From Acidimicrobiaceae bacterium (GTDB lineage Bacteria; Actinomycetota; Acidimicrobiia; Acidimicrobiales; RAAP-2), in contig PKYK01000008.1 in the NCBI GenBank assembly GCA_003133665.1, positions 1-39,032 of the forward strand: a stretch of 39,032 nucleotides of DNA, written 5' to 3'. The notes under the pieces were generated by a model, which saw only the letters and a program-made list of their open reading frames with translations, was not told the origin of the DNA and did no database searches. Of this stretch, positions 24,440-32,818 are shown one piece after another. A program made the translations under genes and the position numbers. The stretch's first letter is position 1, and each line of letters opens with the position of its first letter.

Positions 24440-25211
24440 GCGCGGCCTCCTGTGACTCCTCGTCTTCGTCGCCACCACCGAGGTAGGCGTCCAGGACGAG
24501 TGGATTGCTTCGGATTTCGGCCGGTAGGCCAGTGACCAGGTTCGAGCCCTGGTGCATGACGGTCACCGTGTCACAGAGGTTCATGACGAACTCCATGTTG
24601 TGTTCGACGATCAAGAAGGTCTTGCCGCTCTTGTTGAGCGTGCGGATCTTCTCGCTGATCTCGTTGATCAGCGTCAAGTTGACGCCGCCGGCCGGCTCGT
24701 CCAACAGGATCACGTCGGGGTCGGCCACCAGCACGTACGCCAACTCCAGCAGCTTGCGCTGTCCGTAGGACAACGATCCGGCTTCCAACGACGCGAGCCG
24801 GGCGATCCCCACGAAGTCCAGCCACTCCATGGCGGCATCCAACTCGGATTTTGACGACTTCGATCGCGTGAGTCCGTATATCCAACTCTCGTCGTGCTGG
24901 GTGGCGACGAGCATGTTCTCGACCACACTCATGCGAGCGAAGATCCGCGTGAGCTGAAACGTGCGACCGACGCCGAGTGCGAACACTTTGTCGGGTCGGG
25001 CGTTGGTGATGTCCTGGCCGTCAAACGTCACCGTGCCGGCGTCGGGCTTCACGTAGCCGGTGATGACATTGAACAACGTCGTCTTGCCCGAACCATTGGG
25101 ACCGATGAGCCCCGCGATGCTGCCCTTTTCGACGTTGAGCGAGCAGACGTTCAACGCCTGCACGCCGCCGAAGGCCCGTGAGATTCCCTGGGCACTAAGA
25201 AGTGGGGACAT
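24432..25211 (-). CDS. livG: Branched-chain-type ABC importer ATPase LivG
   Basis: A 259-residue ABC ATPase with Walker A GPNGSGKT at 37-44, the LivG Q-loop phrase VGRTFQLTRIFARMSVVENM, signature LSYGQ at 147-151, Walker B VILLDEP at 167-173, PAGGVNLT following it as in LivG, and the switch His204 in IVEHNMEFVM. The C-terminus is acidic. ATG 25211 overlaps the livM stop, and its own stop lies 8 bases inside livF. It couples ATP hydrolysis to import by the LivH/LivM channel. Confidence 0.95.
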   Translation of the reverse strand: MSPLLSAQGISRAFGGVQALNVCSLNVEKGSIAGLIGPNGSGKTTLFNVITGYVKPDAGTVTFDGQDITNARPDKVFALGVGRTFQLTRIFARMSVVENMLVATQHDESWIYGLTRSKSSKSELDAAMEWLDFVGIARLASLEAGSLSYGQRKLLELAYVLVADPDVILLDEPAGGVNLTLINEISEKIRTLNKSGKTFLIVEHNMEFVMNLCDTVTVMHQGSNLVTGLPAEIRSNPLVLDAYLGGGDEDEESQEAAHG

Positions 25212-26224
25212 CAGTGGCTACCTCCCGCGAGCGCAGCGTCGCTGGCCGCTGAGTCTCGCGCGGCCCGGGCCGCGCGCTTAACCCACCAGTCACGGACCGC
25301 GGTGACGATCCCCTGGGGCATGAACAAGATCACGACGAGGAACAGCGCCCCGAAGACAATGAGGTACAGCGAACCGAGCGAACCGCTGGAAAAGGTCACC
25401 GTGAAGTACTGCTGCATCGACTCGAGCACCAGTCCTCCTAACAAGGGGCCCAGGAGCGTGCCGAATCCGCCGAAGAACGCCATCAGCGCAATCGTGATGT
25501 CGAAGATCGGGTCGAAGACGAACTGCGGATAGATCTGGCCCTGCAGCATGGCGTACAGGGCCCCGCCCATGCCGATTACGAAGGCGGACATGACGAATCC
25601 GGTCAGCTTGACGGGGAAGACCTTCACCCCGAGACCGAGGGCACGGTCCTCGTCATCTCGAATGGCGAGCAACTGAAGTCCGAAACGCGAACGGCGAACC
25701 AGTACCGACAGGACCGTCGCGAAGATCAAGATGGCGAAAGCGACGTAGTAGAAGGGCACTTCGAAGTAGCTGGCCCCCCAGGGAACGTACGGCAACGACA
25801 GTCCCCCGGTACCACCCGTGAAGCTCAGGTTGATTGCCGTGAGTTGGAACACGAAGAAAATGGCAATCGTGATCACCACGAAGGTATGACGTCGCACCCG
25901 TAGCGCGATGGCGCCCACCGGAACGGCAACCAGCATGGCCGCGAGACCCCCCGCGGGCACCAGCCAGAACATCGAGGCGCCGCCCTGCAGATGCAGGTGA
26001 TTTGCCATGAGCGCCATCGTGTACGCACCCGTACCGTAGAACGCCGCCGATCCCAGGGCGACGTAGCCCGAATAACCAGAGAACATGTTCCACGACGTTG
26101 CGCACGCCATGAATATCAACGTGACGACTGCAATGTTCCGGTAGGCCGGATTCGTCACCACCAGGGGCAACAATGCAAAGACCACGAAGCCGAGGAGCCA
26201 TAAACCGCTCTTTAATCGAAGCAT
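25211..26224 (-). CDS. livM: Branched-chain-type ABC importer permease LivM
   Basis: A 337-residue permease with about eight to ten membrane segments. Landmarks are VALGSAAFYGTGAYTMALMA, VGAIALRVRRHTFVVITIAI, the EAA-like cytoplasmic loop LLAIRDDEDRALGLGVKVFPVKL and AFFGGFGTLLGPLLGG, all standard for LivM. A charged Ala-rich tail follows the last helix. The ATG shares a base with the livH stop (TGATG). Together with LivH it forms the membrane channel. Confidence 0.95.
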   Translation of the reverse strand: MLRLKSGLWLLGFVVFALLPLVVTNPAYRNIAVVTLIFMACATSWNMFSGYSGYVALGSAAFYGTGAYTMALMANHLHLQGGASMFWLVPAGGLAAMLVAVPVGAIALRVRRHTFVVITIAIFFVFQLTAINLSFTGGTGGLSLPYVPWGASYFEVPFYYVAFAILIFATVLSVLVRRSRFGLQLLAIRDDEDRALGLGVKVFPVKLTGFVMSAFVIGMGGALYAMLQGQIYPQFVFDPIFDITIALMAFFGGFGTLLGPLLGGLVLESMQQYFTVTFSSGSLGSLYLIVFGALFLVVILFMPQGIVTAVRDWWVKRAARAARDSAASDAALAGGSH

Positions 26225-27108
26225 CAGGCAACCCTCGCAGACTGCTTACCGAAGAGTCCCTGCGGGCGCAACGACAACACGATGACGAGCACAACAAAGA
26301 ACGAAATCTGTGACCATACCGGTGACCAAGCCACCGCGACGATGTCCTCGAGCGTGACCATCAGGATGCCGGCCAGAAGAGCACCGCCCAGGCTCCCCAT
26401 TCCACCCAAAACGATGATCACGAGGAGTCGTGAAATGAGGTCGTAACTGGTACTGGCGTTGAACGTGTTGGTGGCGCCGTAGACCATTCCACCCGCCGCG
26501 GTCACGGCGACGCCGATGCCGAAGCAGATCGTCGCCACTCGCTTGACGTCAATGCCGATCAAGGCCGCGGCGGTCTGATCGGCGAGCGACGCTCGAATAC
26601 TCGCCCCAAAACGCGTCCGGTACAACATGACGTACAACGCGGCCAACAGGCCCGCCGCCAAGAGGAATCCGAAGACATAGATATAGGCGATGTAGATTCC
26701 GAAGATCCCAAATGATTGATTCACGTACCACGCGTGCAGCTGAACGGGGTTGACCGAAAAGATCATGTTCAGCGCGCCCTCGATGACCAGCGAAATTGCG
26801 TAGGTCACCAGGATGGACATCGCGGTTCGTTCGGGTCCCTTGAGACGCGCCAGGAACAACCGCTCCACCACGATCCCCACGACAAACAGCGTGGGGATCG
26901 TGATGGCCAAGCCTACAAAGAGGTCAATTCCAAAGTGCGCGGAGAGGGCATAGCTCAAGTAGGCACCGAGAATCACGAGGATCCCTTGCGCCACGTTGAT
27001 GATGTCCATTACTCCGAAAATCAAAGTCAACCCCGTTGCCATGAGGGCGTAGACCGAACCGGTCAAGACGCCGTCAATGATGGCATGGATAAGAGCGGTG
27101 CTATTCAA
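26224..27108 (-). CDS. livH: Branched-chain-type ABC importer permease LivH
   Basis: A 294-residue permease with about eight membrane segments. LivH marks: GVLTGSVYALMATGLTLIFG near the N-terminus, VMDIINVAQGILVILGAYLS, the cytoplasmic coupling loop RTRFGASIRASLADQTAAAL with GIDVKRVATICFGIGVAV, and VIVLGGMGSLGGALLAGILM. The start is TTG 27108, read as Met; GGGGGA at 27117-27122, inside the end of livK, gives 8-base spacing. Only three bases separate it from the livK stop. Confidence 0.94.
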   Translation of the reverse strand: MNSTALIHAIIDGVLTGSVYALMATGLTLIFGVMDIINVAQGILVILGAYLSYALSAHFGIDLFVGLAITIPTLFVVGIVVERLFLARLKGPERTAMSILVTYAISLVIEGALNMIFSVNPVQLHAWYVNQSFGIFGIYIAYIYVFGFLLAAGLLAALYVMLYRTRFGASIRASLADQTAAALIGIDVKRVATICFGIGVAVTAAGGMVYGATNTFNASTSYDLISRLLVIIVLGGMGSLGGALLAGILMVTLEDIVAVAWSPVWSQISFFVVLVIVLSLRPQGLFGKQSARVA

Positions 27109-27111
27109 GGG

Positions 27112-28359
27112 TTATTTCCCCCAAGCCGGCTTCGGGTAGAGGACCTTCACCGAGCCGGGGTCACCCACGGGGTTCACCTGGACAAACTTCGCACCCTGCC
27201 ACTGGAAGGTGTACGCCGTCTGGGCAAGGTTCTGACCCAGCGCGTCGAACTTCACGGCACCCTGAACACTGTTCAACGTGACGCCCGAGTGGAGGTACGC
27301 GATGATCTTCTTGTTGTCGAAGCCCTTGGTTGCGGTCACCGCTTGTGCCATGACCTGACCAACCGAGTACGCCTCAGCAACGTCCGCGTTCACACCGGCC
27401 GCCGTGCCACCGTACTTCTTGATGTACGAGGCGACCATCTTCACGCTGGACGGGTTCTTCGATCCGCCGAACCATGAGTTCGGCACCATCATGCCATTGG
27501 CGTTCGCGGCGCCGACGGCCTTGACGAAGGTCGCGCCCTGGTCCGGACCGGCCGTCGCAATGAACGCCTTGGGGGTGTAGTGCGCCTGCTGGAAGGCCTG
27601 CATGAACGCAGCAACCGTGGGTACGTCGACTGAACCGAGCACCACGACCTGAGCCTTCGATGCGGCAACAGCGTCAGCGATGGCGGTGAAGTCAGTGAGC
27701 TCGGCTGGGAAGACCTTGTTGTAGACGGTCTTGATCTTGGATCCGATCAACTTCTGAGCAGTCTGGACCACCGGCTGCGTGAACGGGTCATTGGACGTCG
27801 CGTACGCAATGGTCTTCGGACGCGTGCCAGCTGGCAGCGAAGTCACCCATTTCGTGAACGGCGCCAAGTCGTACGCAACTGGCAGCGTCACGTCGAAGAC
27901 GTTCTTCAAACCAGCCTGGAAGATGGAAGGTCCACCACCGGCACCCTCGATCATCGCGTAGCCGTAACGGTTAACCGTCTGCGCTGAAGGAAGTGTCAAC
28001 AGCGTTGAGAACGGACCGAACGTCAGGTTCACGTGGTCGACCGAGATCAACGTCTTGTAGTTGGTCACCACCTGCGTCGGACTCGATGCGTCCGACTTGA
28101 TGTCCAGCACAACCTTGTGACCGAGCAGACCACCAGCAGCGTTAACGTCAGCGGCCCACAGTTTGTAGCCCTGCGCGAACGCCTGACCGTCGGCCGAGAA
28201 GTCACCCGACAGCGAAAGCGAAATACCAATCTTGACTGGCTGCCCCTTCGCGATCGAACTGCTCGAAGCTGCACCACTCGAGGTGGCCATCATCATCATC
28301 GATGCTGCTGCGACCGAAGTCACACCTAGCGTGCGAAAAAGTTTCCCTTTTCTATTCAT
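27112..28359 (-). CDS. livK: Branched-chain-type ABC importer substrate-binding protein LivK
   Basis: A 415-residue periplasmic-binding-protein-1-fold protein. Residues 1-31 are an export signal (basic N-terminus, VTSVAAASMMMMATSSGAA). There is no lipobox Cys, so it is either released or held by the uncleaved segment. The mature part begins PVKIGISLSLSGDFSADGQA, then the DIKSDASSPTQVVTNYKTLI strand and VVLGSVDVPTVAAFMQAFQQ. I chose ATG 28359 because AGGGGGA at 28365-28371 precedes it; the longer frame to 28503 encodes no sensible extension. It determines what the importer brings in. Relatives bind amino acids, amides, urea, aromatic acids and other anions, so the ligand is unknown. First gene of the minus arm. 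Confidence 0.94.
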   Translation of the reverse strand: MNRKGKLFRTLGVTSVAAASMMMMATSSGAASSSSIAKGQPVKIGISLSLSGDFSADGQAFAQGYKLWAADVNAAGGLLGHKVVLDIKSDASSPTQVVTNYKTLISVDHVNLTFGPFSTLLTLPSAQTVNRYGYAMIEGAGGGPSIFQAGLKNVFDVTLPVAYDLAPFTKWVTSLPAGTRPKTIAYATSNDPFTQPVVQTAQKLIGSKIKTVYNKVFPAELTDFTAIADAVAASKAQVVVLGSVDVPTVAAFMQAFQQAHYTPKAFIATAGPDQGATFVKAVGAANANGMMVPNSWFGGSKNPSSVKMVASYIKKYGGTAAGVNADVAEAYSVGQVMAQAVTATKGFDNKKIIAYLHSGVTLNSVQGAVKFDALGQNLAQTAYTFQWQGAKFVQVNPVGDPGSVKVLYPKPAWGK

Positions 28360-28588
28360 AGATTTCCCCCTGCGTTTATACGTCTCAGAACACCCCAAAT
28401 GCCGTAGTTCCAGAGCCGACCACTCGGTGAGCGATGGGGCAACCCTAATGACGCGCAAGTGAGCCGTCAAGCGCAGGAGAGCCAAAAACAGCCATTTATC
28501 CATTAAAAGATTTCAAGCACCTCGCCCTATTCACAACTAGGCATCGTCCGTTACCATCAGCATCTATTCAGTTGCTTGAGGGGGAACA
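28360..28588. promoter_or_regulatory. Divergent control region of the catabolic cluster
   Basis: These 229 bases lie between livK (minus) and the alpha/beta hydrolase (plus), both with strong ribosome-binding sites. The middle (about 28490-28540) is A/T-rich against its surroundings. It must hold the promoters of both arms and probably the operator of the TetR protein encoded at 31100. I found no long perfect dyad; only short ones such as CACTCGGTG and TTTA/TAAA occur, so no operator is assigned. Confidence 0.5.
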
Positions 28589-29665
28589 ATGGCCGATGAT
28601 CTTTTGGAGACGGCCGTCGCGAATTGGGGACCCCGATTCACCGCGAACGGCGTCGACGCGAGCGACTACGCGCGAATCACGAAGAGTCTCGAACGCTGGG
28701 ACGACTGGTGCGCGGCCTGGTGCGCCGGAGCCGAAGAACACCTCGAACTCGGCGAAGTCGCACTCGCCGAAGGGCGCAACCGAACGGCCGGCGAGTTCTT
28801 CGCCCGTGCCGCGACGTACTTCCATTTCGGCAAGTTCCTCTTCGTGCACGACCTCGATCAGGCCCGGGCCGCCCACGACCGCGCCGTTGACGCCATTAAT
28901 AGGGCAATGCCACTCTTCGTTCCACCGGGCAGTCGTGAGGAGATCCCGTTTGAAGGGTCCCACTTAGTCGGCATCTTTCGCGCTCCCGACCACCAGGGCC
29001 CCCACCCCACCGTCATCCTGATTCCCGGACTCGACTCGACCAAAGAGGAGTTCCGCGACGTCGAGCGGGCATTCCTCGATCGCGGAATGGCCATCTTCGC
29101 GCTCGACGGCCCCGGACAGGGCGAGGCCGAGTGGACGTTGGCGATCCGTCCGGAATGGGACGAAGTTGGCGAAGCGGTAATTGCCCATCTGCAGGCAATG
29201 CCCCAGGTTGACAGTTCGCGTATTGGCGTATGGGGAGTCAGCCTCGGCGGTTTCTACGCGGCTCGAATGGCGAGTTCCGACTTGCCAATTCGAGGGACGA
29301 TCGCCCTCGCCGGTCCGTACAACCTCGGTGCGGCGTGGAAGGACCTCAATCCCCTGACCCGTCGCGCCTTTCAAGTCCGCTCGTTCTCCTCATCGCCCGA
29401 GGAGGCCGAAGAGCGTGCCTGGCAGATGACACTCGAGGGGCATGCTGTAAAGATCTCGACCCCACTTATGGTGGTTATGGGCAAGCGCGACCGTCTCTTC
29501 CCCTGGCAGGACGGCGAGCGGTTGGCCAACGAAGCACGAGGCGAGTCAACGCTCGTTCTGCTCGAGGAAGGCAACCATGGATGCGCCAACGTGATCTATC
29601 GCCATCGCCCATTGGGAGCAGACTGGATGGCGGCGCGTCTCAACGTGACGCCGGTAGTGCAATGA
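28589..29665 (+). CDS. Alpha/beta hydrolase, related to 2,6-dihydroxypseudooxynicotine C-C hydrolase
   Basis: A 358-residue protein with a helical N-terminal lid domain (about 1-115) followed by an alpha/beta-hydrolase core. The nucleophile is Ser218 in GVWGVSLGG; Asp301 (MGKRDRLFPW) and His330 (EGNHGCAN) complete the triad. The oxyanion region is LIPGLDSTKEEF, and FALDGPGQGEAEW follows. Length, lid and triad spacing match the C-C-bond hydrolase of nicotine breakdown and its FrsA-like relatives. The substrate-specific acidic residue of that enzyme could not be aligned with confidence, so ester or C-C cleavage both remain possible. ATG 28589 has GAGGGGGA at good spacing. First gene of the plus arm, 36 bases before the E2 gene. 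Confidence 0.9.
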   Translation: MADDLLETAVANWGPRFTANGVDASDYARITKSLERWDDWCAAWCAGAEEHLELGEVALAEGRNRTAGEFFARAATYFHFGKFLFVHDLDQARAAHDRAVDAINRAMPLFVPPGSREEIPFEGSHLVGIFRAPDHQGPHPTVILIPGLDSTKEEFRDVERAFLDRGMAIFALDGPGQGEAEWTLAIRPEWDEVGEAVIAHLQAMPQVDSSRIGVWGVSLGGFYAARMASSDLPIRGTIALAGPYNLGAAWKDLNPLTRRAFQVRSFSSSPEEAEERAWQMTLEGHAVKISTPLMVVMGKRDRLFPWQDGERLANEARGESTLVLLEEGNHGCANVIYRHRPLGADWMAARLNVTPVVQ

Positions 29666-29701
29666 AGAACACCAACCCTTCGAATATCGAAAGCCGAAAC
29701 C

Positions 29702-31060
29702 ATGCCTGATGTCACAATGCCGCAGTTGGGTGAGACGGTCGCCGACGGCACCGTCACGAAGTGGTTCAAGAAGGTCGGTGACACGGTGGTCCGTGGTGAA
29801 CCCCTCTTTGAAGTCTCGACCGACAAAGTCGACACCGAGATTCCCGCTCAGGCCGACGGTGTCTTGACGGCAATCCTGGTTGAAGAAGGTGTGACCGTGG
29901 ACGTTGGCACCACCCTCGCCGTGATCGGTGGTGACGGTTCACCCGAGGCGCAAAAGACCGCCGCGGCTACTGGCGCTGCACCGGTATCGGCCGCGTCCGT
30001 CGCCACCTCTTCGACCGTGTCGGCCCGTAGAGTCTCTGACGTCGGATTGTCACCGGTGGTGCGCCGACTACTCGGCGAGCACAATCTCGACGCTGCGCAG
30101 ATCATCGGCACCGGTCCTCAGGGCCGTATCACCCGTGATGATGTCCTCGCGTACGTGGCGAGCAGCACTGTCGAACTGCCCGCAACCGCTGCCGGCGGTT
30201 CCTTATCGCCCGTCGTGCGCCGTCTCCTGAGTGACCATCACATTGATCCGGCGACTGTCAAGGGAACCGGGGCGAACGGTCGCGTCACGCGTCGCGACGT
30301 CGAGTCTGTGATCAACAGTCGCGCTGCAGTGATCTCGTCACATCGAACCGGCGATGAGATCATCCCCTTCACGAAGATCCGGCGGCTGACGGCCGAACAC
30401 ATGGTGCGCTCCAAGTCCACCTCCGCCCACACGTTGATGGTGAAAGAGGTCGATTACGAGCGCGTCGATGCGGTCCGTCGCAGGTTCGGAAGCTCGTTCA
30501 AGGAGCAGGAAGGGTTTGGTCTCACGTACCTCCCGTTCGCCGCACTGGCAACGCTCGAAGCATTGCGTGATTATCCACACCTCAATGCCTCAGTCGGGGA
30601 CAACGAACTCATTGTTCATCATGACCTGAACCTCGGCATCGCCGTCGACCTCGACGGTGATGGGCTCGTGGTGCCAGTCGTGCACAACGCCGACGGCTAC
30701 AACTTGCGGACCATGGCGCGCCAGATTCGAGAGCTCGCGACGCGAGCGCGTACCAAGAAGCTCACCGTCGACGACATGGCGAACGGGACTTTCACGATCA
30801 CGAATCCCGGGCCGTTCGGGACCCTGCTCACTGGGGCCGTCATCAATCAACCCCAGGTCGCGATCTTGTCGACCGACGGAGTCACCCGCAAGCCCGTCGT
30901 CGTCACCACACCTGACGGAGGTGAGTCGATTGCGATTCACTCGGTCGGCATGCTGGCGCTCACCTTTGATCACCGGGCGATTGACGGCGCCTACGCCGCG
31001 AGATTCTTACTACGCATGTCTGAGGTATTGCACACCCGTAATTGGGCGGATGATCTCTAG
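29702..31060 (+). CDS. 2-oxoacid dehydrogenase E2 (dihydrolipoamide acyltransferase) with two subunit-binding domains
   Basis: A 452-residue E2. Residues 1-76 form a lipoyl domain with the lipoylation site Lys42 in FEVSTDKVDTEI. Two peripheral-subunit-binding domains follow: about 114-151 (GLSPVVRRLLGEHNLDAAQI and GTGPQGRITRDDV) and about 167-204 (SLSPVVRRLLSDHHIDPATV and GTGANGRVTRRDV). The catalytic domain (about 215-452) has NPGPFGTLLTGAVINQPQ and the active-site DHRAIDG with His424. It accepts the acyl group from E1 and passes it to CoA. E2 proteins normally have one binding domain, so the duplication is unusual. No E3 gene is nearby; the housekeeping lipoamide dehydrogenase must serve. 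The E1 genes are on the opposite arm. Confidence 0.94.
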   Translation: MPDVTMPQLGETVADGTVTKWFKKVGDTVVRGEPLFEVSTDKVDTEIPAQADGVLTAILVEEGVTVDVGTTLAVIGGDGSPEAQKTAAATGAAPVSAASVATSSTVSARRVSDVGLSPVVRRLLGEHNLDAAQIIGTGPQGRITRDDVLAYVASSTVELPATAAGGSLSPVVRRLLSDHHIDPATVKGTGANGRVTRRDVESVINSRAAVISSHRTGDEIIPFTKIRRLTAEHMVRSKSTSAHTLMVKEVDYERVDAVRRRFGSSFKEQEGFGLTYLPFAALATLEALRDYPHLNASVGDNELIVHHDLNLGIAVDLDGDGLVVPVVHNADGYNLRTMARQIRELATRARTKKLTVDDMANGTFTITNPGPFGTLLTGAVINQPQVAILSTDGVTRKPVVVTTPDGGESIAIHSVGMLALTFDHRAIDGAYAARFLLRMSEVLHTRNWADDL

Positions 31061-31099
31061 TTTTTCGGCTCTCAAGGACCAGGGCGATAGTCTCGGGTA

Positions 31100-31708
31100 G
31101 TGACGCGTGACAAGATATTGGATTCGGCGGCTCTCGAAATCGAGCGCAACGGATTAACGCAATTCCGGGTCAAGCGAGTCGCGTCCGAAGCCGGTATTTC
31201 AGTGGCGCTCCTCTACAGCTACTTCGAAGACCGCGAGGGCCTGATTGCCGCGACGATCGTCCACCGCTTTCGCCAGGTGCTCCTCGGGACCGCCGACATC
31301 TTCACTACGCCCTTGAAGAATGTTGAGACGGCGGCGGATCTGCGAGCGGCACTCAAGATCATGATCGCCGACGCCCAGCTCCCGAACCGCACCGAGTCGC
31401 GAATCCTTCGCATCGAGGGGATTTCATTCGCTCACCACAATCCAACCGCCTCGGCCGGGATACTGGCCGCGAAGGCCGAGGTCAGCGATCTCATCGTCCG
31501 GTGCGTGCAGCCGCTCGTCGAGAAGGATCTCCTGGCCGAAGGGATGTCGGGCATTGCCTTCGCACGAATCTGGTACGCGTTGTTCTTTGGCCAGATCGCC
31601 CTCGAAGGCGAGCACGCCCTCTCCATCGACACCAATGACTGGTTAACGGCGTTGCACGTTCTGGCTAACGCCATGGTCAAGTCAGAAGAGCACGCGCCCG
31701 CTCACTAG
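31100..31708 (+). CDS. TetR-family transcriptional regulator
   Basis: A 202-residue protein with an N-terminal TetR helix-turn-helix (KILDSAALEIERNGLTQFRV, then KRVASEAGISVALLYSYFED) and a helical ligand domain. GTG 31100 has no Shine-Dalgarno, and GATAGT at 31086-31091 lies eight bases upstream, so it may have its own leaderless message besides read-through from E2, 39 bases before. As the only regulator in the cluster it probably controls the divergent region at 28360-28588. Its stop TAG shares CTAG with the stop of the convergent membrane-protein gene. Confidence 0.92.
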   Translation: MTRDKILDSAALEIERNGLTQFRVKRVASEAGISVALLYSYFEDREGLIAATIVHRFRQVLLGTADIFTTPLKNVETAADLRAALKIMIADAQLPNRTESRILRIEGISFAHHNPTASAGILAAKAEVSDLIVRCVQPLVEKDLLAEGMSGIAFARIWYALFFGQIALEGEHALSIDTNDWLTALHVLANAMVKSEEHAPAH

Positions 31709-32322
31709 GCCGCTGCGAGTCTGCGCGCGTTGAGCGCCCGCGTCCATTCAACGAGACACCAGCCAAAGCCAATCTGATAGATCGTCTCGCCTTGCAGGAG
31801 ATACGGGAAGTGCCAGTCCGGCAACGACGCCGCCGCCAAGAGACCTCCGGCCAACTGAATCGAGTAACCGCCGATCGATCCCATCGATTGGCGCCTGGTC
31901 AACAGGAGCGAGGCGATGGCCAGCTGCAATAGTGCAACCGCGACACCCACCGTCATGTGCGTCCAGTTGAGGAACGCGCCGCGATTGAAGGGCGTTATCA
32001 GGAGCGCGAAGAGACCGATCGCCACCCAGCGAAGCCCCTGCAACAGGAGTGGTGGTGCATCGGTGTCCGCCAAGTACAGCGCCGAGCGCCAGAGGCCCGC
32101 CGCCGCAACCGCGAAACCCACGACCAGGATCGCAATCGTGCGGTGATAAACCCCGTAGAAAGATATCCCGTCAGTCTGGGCAACGGCACCGTGGTCGATT
32201 GAGAGGCAGATCATGAGTGACAAGAAGAATGACGCCTGGGTGAGAAGCAGCACCTTGCGCGCTCTCGCGATATCCCCGACGTCTCGATTCAGCTCCCTGG
32301 TCGATCTCAAGAGTCGCTCCAC
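31705..32322 (-). CDS. Hypothetical membrane protein, about six TM
   Basis: A 205-residue protein with a basic N-terminal 24 residues and about six hydrophobic segments (for example VLLLTQASFFLSLMICLSI, TIAILVVGFAVAAAGLW, WVAIGLFALLITP, MTVGVAVALLQLAIASLLL). I do not recognise the family. The GTG start at 32322 lies 13 bases after the ppa stop; TACCAT six bases upstream could give a leaderless transcript of its own, and read-through from ppa is also likely. Its stop overlaps that of tetR in CTAG. Confidence 0.78.
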   Translation of the reverse strand: MERLLRSTRELNRDVGDIARARKVLLLTQASFFLSLMICLSIDHGAVAQTDGISFYGVYHRTIAILVVGFAVAAAGLWRSALYLADTDAPPLLLQGLRWVAIGLFALLITPFNRGAFLNWTHMTVGVAVALLQLAIASLLLTRRQSMGSIGGYSIQLAGGLLAAASLPDWHFPYLLQGETIYQIGFGWCLVEWTRALNARRLAAA

Positions 32323-32335
32323 GAATGTATGGTAA

Positions 32336-32818
32336 CTACCCCGGAAAACGGGAGCGGGATGCCTCGAGTTCTATCATTGCTTCGGCTCGACCCACCCAGT
32401 GCTCAACTTTTGCCCACTTCCCCTCGTCCAGATCCTTGTAGACGGTGAAGAAGTGGCTGATCCGGTCAAGAACGTCCTTGGGAACGTCGTCAATGTCGGT
32501 TGCGGACTTCCACTTCGGGTCGTAGGTCGGCACCGCGATCAGCTTGGCGTCCTCGCCCTTCTCGTCAGTCATGATGCACATGCCGAGGATCTTGGCTTCG
32601 ATGACACAACCGGGAAAGGTCGGATACTCGGTGAGCACGAGGACGTCAAGAGCATCACCATCCCCTCCCAAGGTGTCGGGAATGAAGCCGTACTCCGCCG
32701 GGTAGCCCATGGAGACGACGAGGTGGCGATCCAACATGATCGAGTGCGTGTTGTGGTCGTACTCGTACTTGTTCTGACTTCCCCGAGGTATTTCAACAAT
32801 GACGTTTACGGTGTCCAT
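32336..32818 (-). CDS. ppa: Inorganic pyrophosphatase
   Basis: A 160-residue family I soluble pyrophosphatase, hydrolysing pyrophosphate to drive biosynthesis. Seen: VNVIVEIPRGSQNKYEYDHN, LVVSMGYPAEYGFIPDTLGG, and the metal-binding run GDGDALDVLV (D-x-D-x-x-D type), then DEKGEDAKLIAVP and a C-terminal DLDEGKWAKVEHWVG. The size is that of short bacterial forms. ATG 32818 has AGAGG 11 bases upstream, a long spacing. Confidence 0.97.
   Translation of the reverse strand: MDTVNVIVEIPRGSQNKYEYDHNTHSIMLDRHLVVSMGYPAEYGFIPDTLGGDGDALDVLVLTEYPTFPGCVIEAKILGMCIMTDEKGEDAKLIAVPTYDPKWKSATDIDDVPKDVLDRISHFFTVYKDLDEGKWAKVEHWVGRAEAMIELEASRSRFPG

Noticed and set aside
28375..28380. TATAAA (minus strand) as the livK -10 box
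   Set aside because: Transcription would then start inside the AGGGGGA ribosome-binding site at 28365-28371, which would destroy its use, and no -35 lies at the right distance.
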